Shown here in pieces: positions 25,764 to 35,078 of a stretch of DNA of 64,000 nucleotides. Below the pieces are notes generated by a model, which was given only the letters and a program-made list of their open reading frames with translations, did not search any database and was not told the origin of the DNA. How positions within the stretch are numbered: position 1 is the first letter of the stretch; the number at the start of each line of letters is the position of its first letter. The position numbers and the translations under genes were made by a program. The stretch comes from JBCBDX01 sp038529265 (GTDB lineage: Bacteria > Pseudomonadota > Alphaproteobacteria > Rhizobiales > Rhizobiaceae), in contig JBCBDX010000005.1 of NCBI GenBank assembly GCA_038529265.1, forward strand, positions 62,001-126,000. The letters are read 5' to 3'.

Positions 25764-26459
25764 ATGAAACGCGCGTCGCGTGGCTGCACGCTATTCAGTT
25801 TTTTCTTAAGCACACTTTTTCTCACCGGCTGCGGTGAACGGGTGAGCTGGAACCAGAAGATCACCATCAATGTGGAGACACCGGACGGCATCAAGAGCGG
25901 TTCCAGTGTCACGCGGGTTGTCAAACAGGACAAGGCCATTTTCGGTATTGATGCAATCACGCCACCGGAGGCGCGCGGTGTGGGCTCAGCCGTGCTGGGC
26001 GAAGCCGTGGTGGTTGATCTGGGCGAAGGCCAATATCTGTTCGGCCTGATTAGCGGCATGGATCAGGCGGCGCAATGCGCGATTGATTGGGGCACGGACA
26101 GATGGTGGCCGGACGGGGCGCGTACCGTCTCCAAGTTTGAGGGTGTTGTGGAGCTGCCCGTCAAATGCCAGCCCCGCCTTGTCACTTTTGATGACATCAA
26201 TGATCCGGCGAGTGTGAAGCGCGTTAAACCCGACGATCTGGCAGCCAGTTTCGGTGACAATTACGCACTGCAATCCGTCACGCTTGAAATGACCAATGAG
26301 GCGAAGAGCGAGAGTAAGGTCGAGGCCGTTTTGGGGTGGTGGTGCGATTACAAAACAACACAAAAGAGACTGAGCGGTTCAAGCAGTATAGCGATTTCAA
26401 CAAATGAACTGGCGGATAATTTGGGGTCGGGTTCTTTCAAAATAGGGGCATGTAAATGA
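25764..26459 (+). CDS. Putative lipoprotein coupled to the RTX lipase gene
   Basis: Protein of 231 residues with a lipoprotein signal peptide: basic MKRASR, hydrophobic FSFFLSTLFLTGC, and lipobox Cys at residue 23. The mature part is hydrophilic with several Cys (near AQCAID, VKCQPR, WWCDYK and the C-terminal GACK) that could form periplasmic disulfides. I do not recognise the family. ATG 25764 has AGGGG 10 bases upstream; earlier in-frame ATGs (25725, 25734) would bury the signal peptide. The stop overlaps the start of the RTX gene as ATGA (26456-26459), so the two products are probably needed together, perhaps as secretion helper or immunity/inhibitor protein (inference). Confidence 0.7.
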   Translation: MKRASRGCTLFSFFLSTLFLTGCGERVSWNQKITINVETPDGIKSGSSVTRVVKQDKAIFGIDAITPPEARGVGSAVLGEAVVVDLGEGQYLFGLISGMDQAAQCAIDWGTDRWWPDGARTVSKFEGVVELPVKCQPRLVTFDDINDPASVKRVKPDDLAASFGDNYALQSVTLEMTNEAKSESKVEAVLGWWCDYKTTQKRLSGSSSIAISTNELADNLGSGSFKIGACK

Positions 26460-28139
26460 CAGTTTCCAAAGACGTATTTCTCGCGCAACTTTCCATGGAT
26501 GCATACAATCGTGGTTATGGCGCGGGCTAGGCCGACGGAGAAGGCCCCACAGATGAAAACGGCAATGACGCCGATGGTTTGGGGGAGACTGGACAGCAAA
26601 TTGGCGCAGCCAAAGTTATCGACATTGATCTTCCCGAAGGCTCCCAAGACGCCGGCTTTTACGCCATTGCCTATGAAGTGCCTGCGGGGGCATGGGAAGG
26701 TTTGACTGAAGACACGATTGTTATTTCCTATCGGGGGACAGATGGTTTTCTGACCGATTTTGGCACCGGCTACGGTATCGGAAACGGCAATTATGAAGCT
26801 GAGCAGGCGAAGCTGGCAGCAGAGTTTTACGCTGCCGTTGCCGCATCAGAATTTGGTGTGAGTGCCGATGAGCTGACCCTTGATCAGCTCCGCGAGGCTG
26901 ACATCGTTTTAACAGGCCATTCCATGGGTGGCGGCATCGCCGGTTTTGTGGCGGGGCTGTACGGTAAAGAAGCTGCTGTATATGACTCAATGGCATTTGA
27001 GGACGCGGTTTCCCGCGCCGTCGAGGTTGCCTCACGAACAGATTTTGAAATCGAAGCTATAGCCGCCACGCTTCCCGGTGATCTGGATTTTAACCGTGCC
27101 CAATTGATTGCAGCGCGCGAAACCGCGCAAAACTTGTACTTTGCTGGCGTGTCGCCTGAAGGTATCTTTGACACGAGCGATATCACGGGCACCTATATCA
27201 ATGGCGAGTTTCTGAACAGCTTTCTGACCCCGTGGTCGGCAAGCGATCCGGCCAATGATGTTCTTTCAACGTTTTCGAACGATCTTGATCCGATACAGCT
27301 CCATTCGATCAGTCTTCTTGCGATCCGCAGTTTTGGAGACTCGACAGGGTCCAATGGCAGCAACGCGTGGATAAGGGTCGCCAACGAGGCCTATTCATCA
27401 CTCTTTAGCGATAACATTGCGGAATTGGTCGGTTTTCCAATTAAGGATCAGAACGGCAGCAACACCAGCGCTGAAAAAATGCGGGCTGCTATCGCCTATT
27501 CCGCCCTTGATGAAGGCGAGCGGCCTTTTGGCGATGTGTCCGTCCGTGCCTGGTATGACGATCTCAATGACCTTGGCCTTTTGGGCGTGGATGAGCCTGT
27601 TCCCGCCTCGATCAGGAAGTTCGTCAACAATGGCGAATTGGTGAATCTGGTGACCCAGTTTGCCGGGACCATGGCGTTCAATGATGTGGAGGCCTTTGAT
27701 GAAAACAGCCTGCCCAATGACAATTCGGCGCTGTTGAACGGCATCCTCAACCGCAGCACGTCGATCATCGACGGTGTCACCAGTGAGGTTCTTGAACTTT
27801 CCTTTGCCAAGTCGCTTTGGAATGCGGGAGCGGATACGGACGGCCTTTTCTCTGACGGGGATGTTGCCGCGCTGGACAATGAACCCAACACGCTTTTGCG
27901 CTCCAATCTGTTTGAGCATGTACTTGATAAACCCTCTGTCGTGGGTGAGGAAGGCGGCCTTCTCGGCATTGACATCAAGAACGCGCTCCATGCGCTCTAT
28001 GACGCTACCAGCAGTGACTTCATCGACTTCTTTGCTTTTGCGATCGGCACTGATGGCGTGGACTATAGATTTGACGAGCGCGGTCCCGACAGCGGGGATT
28101 TGCGCCTGCAGGATGAGACCAAAGCATCCCTGTTTGTGG

Positions 28140-28530
28140 GTACCGGCAAGAAGGACATGATCACCGGTTCCAATGGTGACGATATTGCTTTTGGTGCCGG
28201 TGGGCGTGACACCTTGATCGGCGGCGACGGCTCCGATCTGCTCAATGGCGGACGCGGCAATGACACACTTTTCGCCGGTTCTGAAGATGATCTGCCGGTG
28301 GATGGCGTGGAACCGACTGAAGTTACCGATACATCCTCCAATGCGCTTTTTGGTGCTGATGGTGACGATCTGATGGTCGGGGCCGCGGGCTCTGACATTC
28401 TGGTTGGCGGCGAAGGTGATGACGAGATTTACGGTCTGGATGGTGCCGACATTATCTATGGCGGTGCCGGAATCGACGTGATTGACGCCGGTGATGGTGC
28501 TGACTTCATCGATCTGGGCGGACGGCCCGA
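28140..28530 (+). repeat. RTX nonapeptide repeat block 1
   Basis: Coding repeats of the GGxGxDxLx type, such as GGDGSDLLNGGRGNDTLFAG and GGEGDDEIYGLDGADIIYGG. They form Ca-binding parallel beta-rolls in RTX proteins. An acidic, Pro-rich insert (about 28285-28335) interrupts the block. They belong to the RTX lipase-like gene. Confidence 0.85.
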
Positions 28531-29299
28531 TGAGCCGATACCTGACTTCATGTTACCCCGGGAGGATGATGAGCCCGCACCGCCGTTGCCGGCAACAGAA
28601 ACCGCGAACGCTGGCGACGGCAACGACTTTATCACCGGTTTTGGCAACAACATCATCGAAGTGTCCGGCGGCGCGGGCAACGACTACATTGATATCGCGG
28701 GCGCAACGAACTGGACCACGCTCCTGTTCGAGGATGGTTTTGGCAACGACACGATTGCTTATGACCGCCAGTTGCTCCGTGACCAGGCCGTGGACGGCGA
28801 TCTGCCGCGCGATACCAACGAGATCGATTACCCCCGTTACACGCTGGATTTCTCGGCAATGACGTCGCCAGTTGCTTCTGTGACCTACCAAATTGACGAA
28901 CAGTTCTTCGAACTTTTCGAAGAAACCATTTTTGATGGTGACGTCGCTTTTGCCGTCGAAGGCGGTTGGAATGGATTTTGGATTGGTTCAGCACTGATCG
29001 AATTTGAAAACGGCGACAGTGTCTATCTGGATGGCATTTTTGGATTGATCGACGGCTACTATGAACAGGATTTGATCAACGGCACTTATGAGGGGGATAC
29101 CGAGCCGGTAAACCGTTTGCCGGTCCTTCCGTTTCTGGAAGGCTTGTCACTCACAGCAGCTGATTTTTCGGAAGGATCGATCGATGCGGCGATCTACGGC
29201 ACGGCGCTTGCCGACTATTCCGCCGACGGCGACCCAGACTTGACGTTTGTTTCTGCAACCGACCCCGAATTCATCGGTCTGGATTTCACGACTACATTT

Positions 29300-30060
29300 G
29301 ACGGCACAAACACAGACGACAGCATTGATGGCGGCAGCACGGACGACATCATTAATGGCGGCGCTGGTAATGATACAATAAGGCCTGGTGGTGGAACAGA
29401 CAATGTCGATGCCGGCCAAGGCGACGATATCATCCGCGCTGACGACGACAACGCAGACGATGTTTTTGACGGTGGAGAGGGCGTCGACCGACTCAATTAC
29501 GGCTCTGCTGATTCAGATATCATTGTCGATCTGGAACAAGGTGCCGCGACGGGTGACAGTATTGGTGCTGATACGCTGATCGACATTGAAAACATCACCA
29601 CCGGGAACGGGAACGACAATATCGCCGGGAACGGTGGCGACAACAAGCTGTTTGGCGGCGCCGGTGTCGACATCATTTTTGGCGCTCTTGGCAATGACGT
29701 ACTTCGGGGTGGCAGCGGCGCTGACCAACTGAACGGCGGCGAAGGTGTTGACCGGGCGGATTACTTCGGTTCGGACGCGGGCGTCAGCATTGACCTTTCG
29801 ACGGGTGCAGCTTCCGGCGGAGACGCCGAGGGAGATATACTCCTCGACATCGAAAATCTGTCGGGTTCATCTTTTGCAGACATCCTGTCGGGTGATGACG
29901 GCCAAAACCTTTTGATCGGACGGGATGGCGACGATGTCCTCTTTGGTCTCTCCGGCAATGACAGGCTTATCGGAGGCCGAGGCGATGATATTTTGACCGG
30001 CGGCCTGGGTGCTGATCAGTTCGTGTTTGAGCTCGGCGACGGGAACGATATCATCACGGA
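29300..30060 (+). repeat. RTX nonapeptide repeat blocks 2-4
   Basis: Three further coding clusters (about 29320-29480, 29600-29760 and 29870-30060). Examples are INGGAGNDTIRPGGGTDN, LFGGAGVDIIFGALGNDVL and LIGGRGDDILTGGLGADQF. The last block is followed by FELGDGNDIITDF, the usual lead-in to the type I secretion signal. Spacer segments such as DSIGADTLIDIENI are shared between clusters. Confidence 0.85.
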
Positions 30061-30250
30061 CTTTGCTCCTGTCGGACAAGGTGACACGATCCGCTTTTCG
30101 GGGGTCGAGAGGTTGGATTTTGAAACTTTATTGAGCAACGCCATTGAGGATGGTGGAGACGTTGTTTTCAACTATGGCGAAGGTTCAACTTTGAGGTTGG
30201 AGGCGGTGTCGCTTTCCGATCTCACAGCCGCCGACTTCGAGTTTTTGTAG

Positions 30251-30635
30251 GATGTTCGGCTGTGCAGTCTTTCCAGTTCACGCTAGAGCATGGAACTTCA
30301 ATCGATGCTTGCTCGTACTCAGAGCCGAAATTCATAATTCGCTCCTCTGTGTGTGCCCAAGCTTTGGAAACGTGCTTCTTTCTGGGAAGAATCTAGTGTC
30401 GGACGTTGTTATTTTCAGATAACTGATTGACACCACTGACTTACCTTAGCGGTTGCTGGGCTTCTTCTCGATTGAGACTACAGCAGTATTCATTTGCCGA
30501 TTTGCAGCGAGCATTGTGCGCATACAAACTTATCCACAACCAACACGACACATCGTTTGGGGTAGCCCCGAAGGTGGCCTAACTTTTCGGGCTACTCACA
30601 AAGCTCTTTATTTCCAATAACTTAGCCGAGAAAAA
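30251..30635. other. Gene-free stretch between the RTX gene and tRNA-Arg
   Basis: I see no convincing coding frame in these 385 bases. The only clear structure is an imperfect hairpin at 30562-30595: GTAGCC-C-CGAA pairs with TTCGGGCTAC with one bulged C. It has no T-run. It lies between two genes that are both read toward it, so it may be a weak two-way terminator. Confidence 0.4.
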
Positions 30636-30712
<77 letters not shown>

Positions 30713-30769
30713 CTTAAGGCTGCATATCAAAGGTGTGCGATTCCGGCAATCGGAAACCCAGCGCCTCTT

Positions 30770-30821
30770 TTGTTCAATAAAAATGTACAGTGCGTACATT
30801 TCTGAACCATTGATTGAACAA
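30770..30821. promoter_or_regulatory. Nested inverted repeats upstream of the ring-cleaving dioxygenase operon
   Basis: Outer arms TTGTTCAAT (30770-30778) and ATTGAACAA (30813-30821) enclose an inner palindrome with 8-bp arms AAATGTAC and GTACATTT at 30781-30801. All arms match perfectly. The position, 46-97 bases before the ATG at 30867, suits a repressor operator, as in quinone- or phenol-sensing MarR-type control of such genes (inference). No regulator gene is adjacent. Confidence 0.55.
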
Positions 30822-30866
30822 TGAATGGGCGCGACATTGGCCTCAACATTAGACGAGGAATTTATC

Positions 30867-31802
30867 ATGCTTACTCAAATCAATGGTCTGCACCATGTCA
30901 CTTCCATGGCCGCAGATGCTCGCGTCAACAATAGCTTCTTCACCAACACGCTTGGCCTTCGCCGCGTAAAGAAGACCGTCAATTTCGACGCGCCTGACGT
31001 CTATCACCTCTACTATGGTGATGGCGACGGAACGCCCGGTACGGTCATGACCTACTTCCCGTTTCCGCATATTGCGGGCGGCGTTCCAGGTGCTGGTGAG
31101 GTTGGCACAACGCAGTTTTCAGTCCCCGAAGGCGCGCTTGGTTTTTGGCAAGAGCGTTTGTCCCAAATGGGCGTTCTTGGCTTGAAGAGAGAAAACGAGT
31201 TCGGCGAAAACCGACTTTATTTTGCCGGCCCCGATGGCGATATGTTCGCGCTCATTGAAACGTCTGATGATGCCAGAACGCCATGGTCGCAAAATGGTGT
31301 CGGTGACGACCATGCCATTCGCGGCTTTCATGGCGCGACGATGCGCCTGCGCGATGACGGCGCCATGGGCGAGCTGTTGCGCTTCATGAACTACGATCCG
31401 GTTGAAGAGACGGCCGATGTTGCGCGATACCGCGTCAATGGTGCAGGCAATGGCGCTGACTTCATCGAACTGGAAAAAACGCCGAACCTGTCAGATGCCC
31501 GGCTTGGCGCGGGATCGGTGCACCACATCGCCTTTTCCGTCGATAATCGCGAAAAGCAACTGGAAGTGCGAAAGGCACTGATGGATACCGGCTATCAGGT
31601 CACACCGGTGATTGACCGAGATTATTTCTGGGCCATCTACTTTCGTACCCCCGGCGGTGTGCTGTTTGAGATCGCCACCAATGAGCCTGGCTTTGACCGG
31701 GACGAAGACACGGCGCACTTAGGTGAGGCCTTGAAACTGCCGACCCAACATGAGCATTTGCGTGCCCAGTTGGAAGAACATTTGCAGCCCCTGGAGGCAT
31801 GA
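30867..31802 (+). CDS. Ring-cleaving dioxygenase / glyoxalase-fold protein (MhqO/MhqA-like)
   Basis: Protein of 311 residues with two vicinal-oxygen-chelate modules (about 1-140 and 150-290). Putative metal ligands are in GLHHVTSMAAD (near residue 6), GSVHHIAFSVDN (near residue 215) and the Glu of GVLFEIATNEPGF near residue 266. Members annotated as ring-cleaving dioxygenases (MhqO, MhqA) act on hydroquinones or related aromatics. The chosen ATG 30867 has ACGAGGAA 8 bases upstream. An extension to 30825 would cover that site. It is coupled to the esterase fusion gene that follows and preceded by the nested repeats at 30770-30821. Confidence 0.82.
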   Translation: MLTQINGLHHVTSMAADARVNNSFFTNTLGLRRVKKTVNFDAPDVYHLYYGDGDGTPGTVMTYFPFPHIAGGVPGAGEVGTTQFSVPEGALGFWQERLSQMGVLGLKRENEFGENRLYFAGPDGDMFALIETSDDARTPWSQNGVGDDHAIRGFHGATMRLRDDGAMGELLRFMNYDPVEETADVARYRVNGAGNGADFIELEKTPNLSDARLGAGSVHHIAFSVDNREKQLEVRKALMDTGYQVTPVIDRDYFWAIYFRTPGGVLFEIATNEPGFDRDEDTAHLGEALKLPTQHEHLRAQLEEHLQPLEA

Positions 31803-31807
31803 CAATC

Positions 31808-32755
31808 ATGAGCGTTGATACCTATGTCTTCGCCGAAAAGAGCGGCGCATCCTACCAGAAAGGCGGGCCGCTCCTCTTCGTTTTTCATGGCACAGGCGGC
31901 AGCGAAATGCAGTTCTTGGACCTTGGTGCCGAGATGTTGCCAACGGCGCATGTTGTCTCGCCGCGCGGTGATGTATCAGAAATGGGCGCGTTTCGGTTCT
32001 TCCGCCGCGCAGCCGAAGGTGTCTATGATTTTGAGGATTTGGCGACCCGCACTGCTGCGATGAATTCTTTCATCAAAGCCCATGTGGATGAGCACAAGCC
32101 GAGTGCTGTTATCGGCCTTGGCTATTCCAACGGCGCGAACATTCTTGCATCAGTCATTGACAAGGCGCCGGGTCTATTTGGACACGCTATTCTCATGCAT
32201 CCGCTGGTTACCTGGGACTTTGGTACGGGCGAAAGCTTGAATGGTACCAGCATCTTCATGACGGCTGGTGGGCGCGACCCGATTTGCCCCGCGGACATGA
32301 CGGGCAAACTGGCTGATATGATCGAGGCGCGCGGTGCTAAACTCAAAACCTTCTGGCACGCCGGTGGGCATGAAGTACCACAGGACGAACTCGACGCGGT
32401 GCGTACGCAATTGTCAGAAATAACAGCCCAGATTGCCGGGGCCGAGTCGCTCTCTATCGCGCATGAAGATGATGGCAAGAAGGGTCGCTACTTCATGCGT
32501 GCACCGGGCGGCGTAGAAGCTGAGATGACGTATACATGGGGCAAGCCAGACTGCATCATCATCGACCATACGGAGGTGCCGGTTGTGTTTCGTGGTCAGG
32601 GTGTAGGGCTTCGGCTCTTGGAAAAGCTGATTGAAGATGCGCGAGCGCGACCTTTTAAAGTCGTGCCGCTCTGCCCGTTTGCAAACACGCAGTTCAAGCG
32701 TCACCCGGCGTTTGCCGACGTGCTGGACACGTCGGTCAAAATCAAAACCGCCTAG
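31808..32755 (+). CDS. Esterase (MhqD-like alpha/beta hydrolase) fused to a small GNAT acetyltransferase domain
   Basis: Two-domain protein of 315 residues. Residues 1-200 form a phospholipase/carboxylesterase-type hydrolase: oxyanion loop FVFHGTGGSE, nucleophile elbow GLGYSNGANI, and probable acid and base in AGGRDPICP and HAGGHEVP. Residues 215-315 match a YjdJ-type GNAT domain, seen in VVFRGQGVGLRLLEKLIEDA and KVVPLCPFANTQFKRHP. Acting after the ring-cleaving enzyme, it may hydrolyse the ring-opened product. The GNAT half could detoxify an amine or modify a protein; this is not known. ATG 31799 lies one base after GGAGG, so ATG 31808 (10 bases after it) is more likely. The stop interlocks with the convergent permease gene in CTAG. 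Confidence 0.8.
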   Translation: MSVDTYVFAEKSGASYQKGGPLLFVFHGTGGSEMQFLDLGAEMLPTAHVVSPRGDVSEMGAFRFFRRAAEGVYDFEDLATRTAAMNSFIKAHVDEHKPSAVIGLGYSNGANILASVIDKAPGLFGHAILMHPLVTWDFGTGESLNGTSIFMTAGGRDPICPADMTGKLADMIEARGAKLKTFWHAGGHEVPQDELDAVRTQLSEITAQIAGAESLSIAHEDDGKKGRYFMRAPGGVEAEMTYTWGKPDCIIIDHTEVPVVFRGQGVGLRLLEKLIEDARARPFKVVPLCPFANTQFKRHPAFADVLDTSVKIKTA

Positions 32756-33903
32756 TCGTTCAGCGACTCTTCACGAAGCGCATCGGCCAGCAAGTTCAGT
32801 CCCAGCACGAAGCTCATCAGGGCAAGCGCCGGGACGATTGCTGGCCATGGCGTCAGGCGAAGCAACTGCGAACCGTCCTTGATGGCGGTTCCCCAATCTG
32901 GGCTCTCCGGTGCCATCCCAAGGCCGAAATATCCAAGCGTTCCGAGCAGGATTGTCGTGTAGCCAATGCGCAAGCACGCGTCGACGATCAGCGGTCCACG
33001 CGCGTTCGGCAAAATTTCCCAAAGCATGATGTACCACGGGCTTTCGCCGCGTGTTTGCGCAGCTGCCACATAATCGCGTGTTTTGATGTCGAGCACCAAG
33101 CCGCGTACGATCCTGAAAACACCGGGCGAAGAAGCAAAAACCACGGCCACGAAAATGTTCAGCTCATTGGGTGTGATCGAGATAATACCAAGCGGGTCGG
33201 CATTAAAGACCAGTCCAGCATAGACCCATGCGCCGATAAGAATTGTGAGGCCAATCTGCGTCCACAAAAGCTGTTGGCGCGCCTGATAGCGCTGCCAGAA
33301 GAGCGTAATGAAAAAGATGATCGGGAAAATGAAAAACAGACCTGCCATCGTGTATGGAATTGGCGTGTCAGTGATGCCCGGTGTCACCAGCAGGTAGAAG
33401 AGCAGAATGACCGGGAACGCCAGGACAAGGTTGGCGAGGAAAGACAGGACATTATCGATCCGACCGCCATAAAAACCAGCCGGTAGCCCAAGGGTGATGC
33501 CCACCATCAGCGCAAAGGCGGTTGCGGCAGGCGCGACGATCAACACGATCTGAGAGCCGTAGACCATGCGGCTGAACACGTCGCGGGCCAGCTTGTCACC
33601 GCCGAAGATGAAGGCGACGCCACTTTCAGCTTCAATGGAGCCAGGTGCGGCGTTCTTCATGATCGCAATTTGCTGCAGCGGATCAAATGGCGCGATAAGG
33701 TCAGCAAAAATTGCGGTGAAAAACCAGAAAAGGCAGAACATCAGACCCGCGATACCGATGCCCGTATTAAACAGACGCCCGTAGATGCCGAGGCGCTCTC
33801 GGTAGGTATAGGATATGCCGCCAACAATAATCAGCGCTGCCCAGACCGGCCAGAAGCGCGTGATGAATTCGATGATGATCGCGGATGTCGAAATGGTTTC
33901 CAT
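32752..33903 (-). CDS. ABC transporter permease, DppC/OppC-like
   Basis: Permease of 383 residues for a peptide/opine/nickel-class importer. The binding-protein-dependent transport signature is DYVAAAQTRGESPWYIMLWE (near residue 275), the loop that docks the ATPase. About eight hydrophobic segments are visible, two more than usual at the N-terminus and middle (near residues 15-65 and 195-240), so it is longer than a standard DppC of about 300 residues. It follows the DppB-like gene after 25 bases and is the last gene of the unit. Substrate unknown. Confidence 0.88.
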   Translation of the reverse strand: METISTSAIIIEFITRFWPVWAALIIVGGISYTYRERLGIYGRLFNTGIGIAGLMFCLFWFFTAIFADLIAPFDPLQQIAIMKNAAPGSIEAESGVAFIFGGDKLARDVFSRMVYGSQIVLIVAPAATAFALMVGITLGLPAGFYGGRIDNVLSFLANLVLAFPVILLFYLLVTPGITDTPIPYTMAGLFFIFPIIFFITLFWQRYQARQQLLWTQIGLTILIGAWVYAGLVFNADPLGIISITPNELNIFVAVVFASSPGVFRIVRGLVLDIKTRDYVAAAQTRGESPWYIMLWEILPNARGPLIVDACLRIGYTTILLGTLGYFGLGMAPESPDWGTAIKDGSQLLRLTPWPAIVPALALMSFVLGLNLLADALREESLND

Positions 33904-33928
33904 GGGTCAAGACTTTCCGTTGGATCAA

Positions 33929-34966
33929 TCAGGAGACGCGAATGCGCGGGTTCAGATACGCATAGCCGATGTCGGACAAGAGTTGCGTTAGCAGTACGAT
34001 CACCACTGAGACCAGCGAACAGGCCAGCAGCAGATCGATGTCATTGTTTTCCGCCGCTGCCACGAGAACAAAGCCAAAGCCCTGATAACGGAACATAGCT
34101 TCCACAATCACAACACCGGTGAGCAGCCAGGGGAACTGAAGCATGATGACCGTGAAAGGGGCGATCAGCGCATTACGAAGGGCGTGCTTCAAAACAACAC
34201 CGGAAAAGTTCAAACCTTTGAGCCGTGCGGTGCGAATGTATTGCGCGGTCATCACCTCGGCCATGGAGGCGCGGGTCATCCGCGCAATGTAACCCATGCC
34301 GTAAATCGCCATCGTCATGACGGGTAGGGTGAAATTGTAAAAGGTAATGCCGCTGCGCGTGGCGGATGCGGCCGATCCATTTAGCCAGCCAAGCCAAGAG
34401 GCGAAGATGACGGTAAAGATAATGCCGGACACATATTCCGGCGTCGCGGTCGAGGCGATGGAAGCAACTGATAATGAGCGGTCTGTGCGCGATCCCTCGC
34501 GCATACCGGCCACGACGCCGATGATCAGCGCCATCGGTACCATAACCAGCATCACATAGAACATGAGCCAGCCGGTCGCCGCCAATGCCGGACCCAGCCG
34601 TTCCGCAACCGGCACCTTAAAGCGTGTGGAACACCCAAAATCACCCTGCAAAACGCCAGAATAGCGCGCCTCTGCCGGTTCATCACAAAAGCGGAAACGC
34701 GGTGTTGCTTCACCTGTTTCGGGGCTGATGTTGGGCTGCTTTTCGACAACGCCCAGCCATTGGCCATAGCGCACAAAGAAATTCTGTCGGTAGCCATTGC
34801 TGACGAGCCAGCTTTCAATCTGCTCATCGGTGGCCCGCATGTTTGTTTGAGATATGGAGAGTTTGCGTAAGTTCGGTTCCAGATTGACCAGGAAGAACAC
34901 CACCATCGTCAGCGCCAACATGGTCAGGACCATCACGCCCAAACGACGTGCGAGAAAATTCAACAC
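33929..34966 (-). CDS. ABC transporter permease, DppB/OppB-like
   Basis: Permease of 345 residues with an N-terminal membrane helix (LGVMVLTMLALTMVVFFLV) and a large periplasmic loop as in DppB. The ATPase-docking EAA-type loop YIRTARLKGLNFSGVVLKHA lies near residue 240. The frame opens at GTG 34996, but GGGAG at 34974-34978 stands 7 bases before GTG 34966, so the shorter form starting (V)LNFLARRLG is preferred. It forms the channel with the DppC-like subunit. Confidence 0.88.
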   Translation of the reverse strand: MLNFLARRLGVMVLTMLALTMVVFFLVNLEPNLRKLSISQTNMRATDEQIESWLVSNGYRQNFFVRYGQWLGVVEKQPNISPETGEATPRFRFCDEPAEARYSGVLQGDFGCSTRFKVPVAERLGPALAATGWLMFYVMLVMVPMALIIGVVAGMREGSRTDRSLSVASIASTATPEYVSGIIFTVIFASWLGWLNGSAASATRSGITFYNFTLPVMTMAIYGMGYIARMTRASMAEVMTAQYIRTARLKGLNFSGVVLKHALRNALIAPFTVIMLQFPWLLTGVVIVEAMFRYQGFGFVLVAAAENNDIDLLLACSLVSVVIVLLTQLLSDIGYAYLNPRIRVS

Positions 34967-35033
34967 AAACCCACTCCCGATTTGCGGGTTCCGCACCCGC
35001 CTGTTTTCGTCACCTTCGAGGTGATCTACTTAG

Positions 35034-35066
35034 AAACATGGCTGGCCCATTGGGCCAGCCATGTTT
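35034..35066 (-). other. Long perfect intercistronic hairpin
   Basis: Arms of 16 bases, AAACATGGCTGGCCCA and TGGGCCAGCCATGTTT, are separated by one base. The hairpin lies 13 bases after the binding-protein stop and 68 bases before the permease start. The minus-strand sequence after it is TTTCTAAG, so partial termination or message protection is likely. This would make more binding protein than permease. Confidence 0.65.
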
Positions 35067-35078
35067 TGGTTTCTCTTA

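Larger units (their letters stand above)
26456..30250 (+). pseudogene. RTX lipase-like protein, reading frame broken by an in-frame TAG at codon 25
   Basis: From ATG 26456, which overlaps the lipoprotein stop, translation gives MTVSKDVFLAQLSMDAYNRG then YGAG and a TAG at 26528-26530. The same frame then stays open for 1,239 codons. The first 24 residues look like the usual start of this lipase type, so the TAG lies inside a once continuous gene. The lipase part has nucleophile elbow GHSMGGG (S156) and a probable catalytic H283 in LHSISLL. The second half holds blocks of RTX nonapeptides (GGxGxDxLx) and ends in a typical type I secretion C-terminus without cysteine. It may be a pseudogene, a readthrough gene, a sequencing error, or restart at TTG 26579, which lacks a clear ribosome-binding site. 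Intact, it would be a secreted Ca-binding lipase/esterase. Confidence 0.75.

Noticed and set aside
28140..30060. CRISPR-like or tandem DNA repeat array
   Set aside because: The repetition is of coding RTX nonapeptides with variable DNA sequence; there are no uniform direct repeats with spacers.
26579..30250. RTX gene starting at TTG 26579 as an intact gene
   Set aside because: No ribosome-binding site precedes this TTG, and the segment upstream in the same frame is clearly part of the protein, coupled to the lipoprotein stop. The broken-gene reading explains more.
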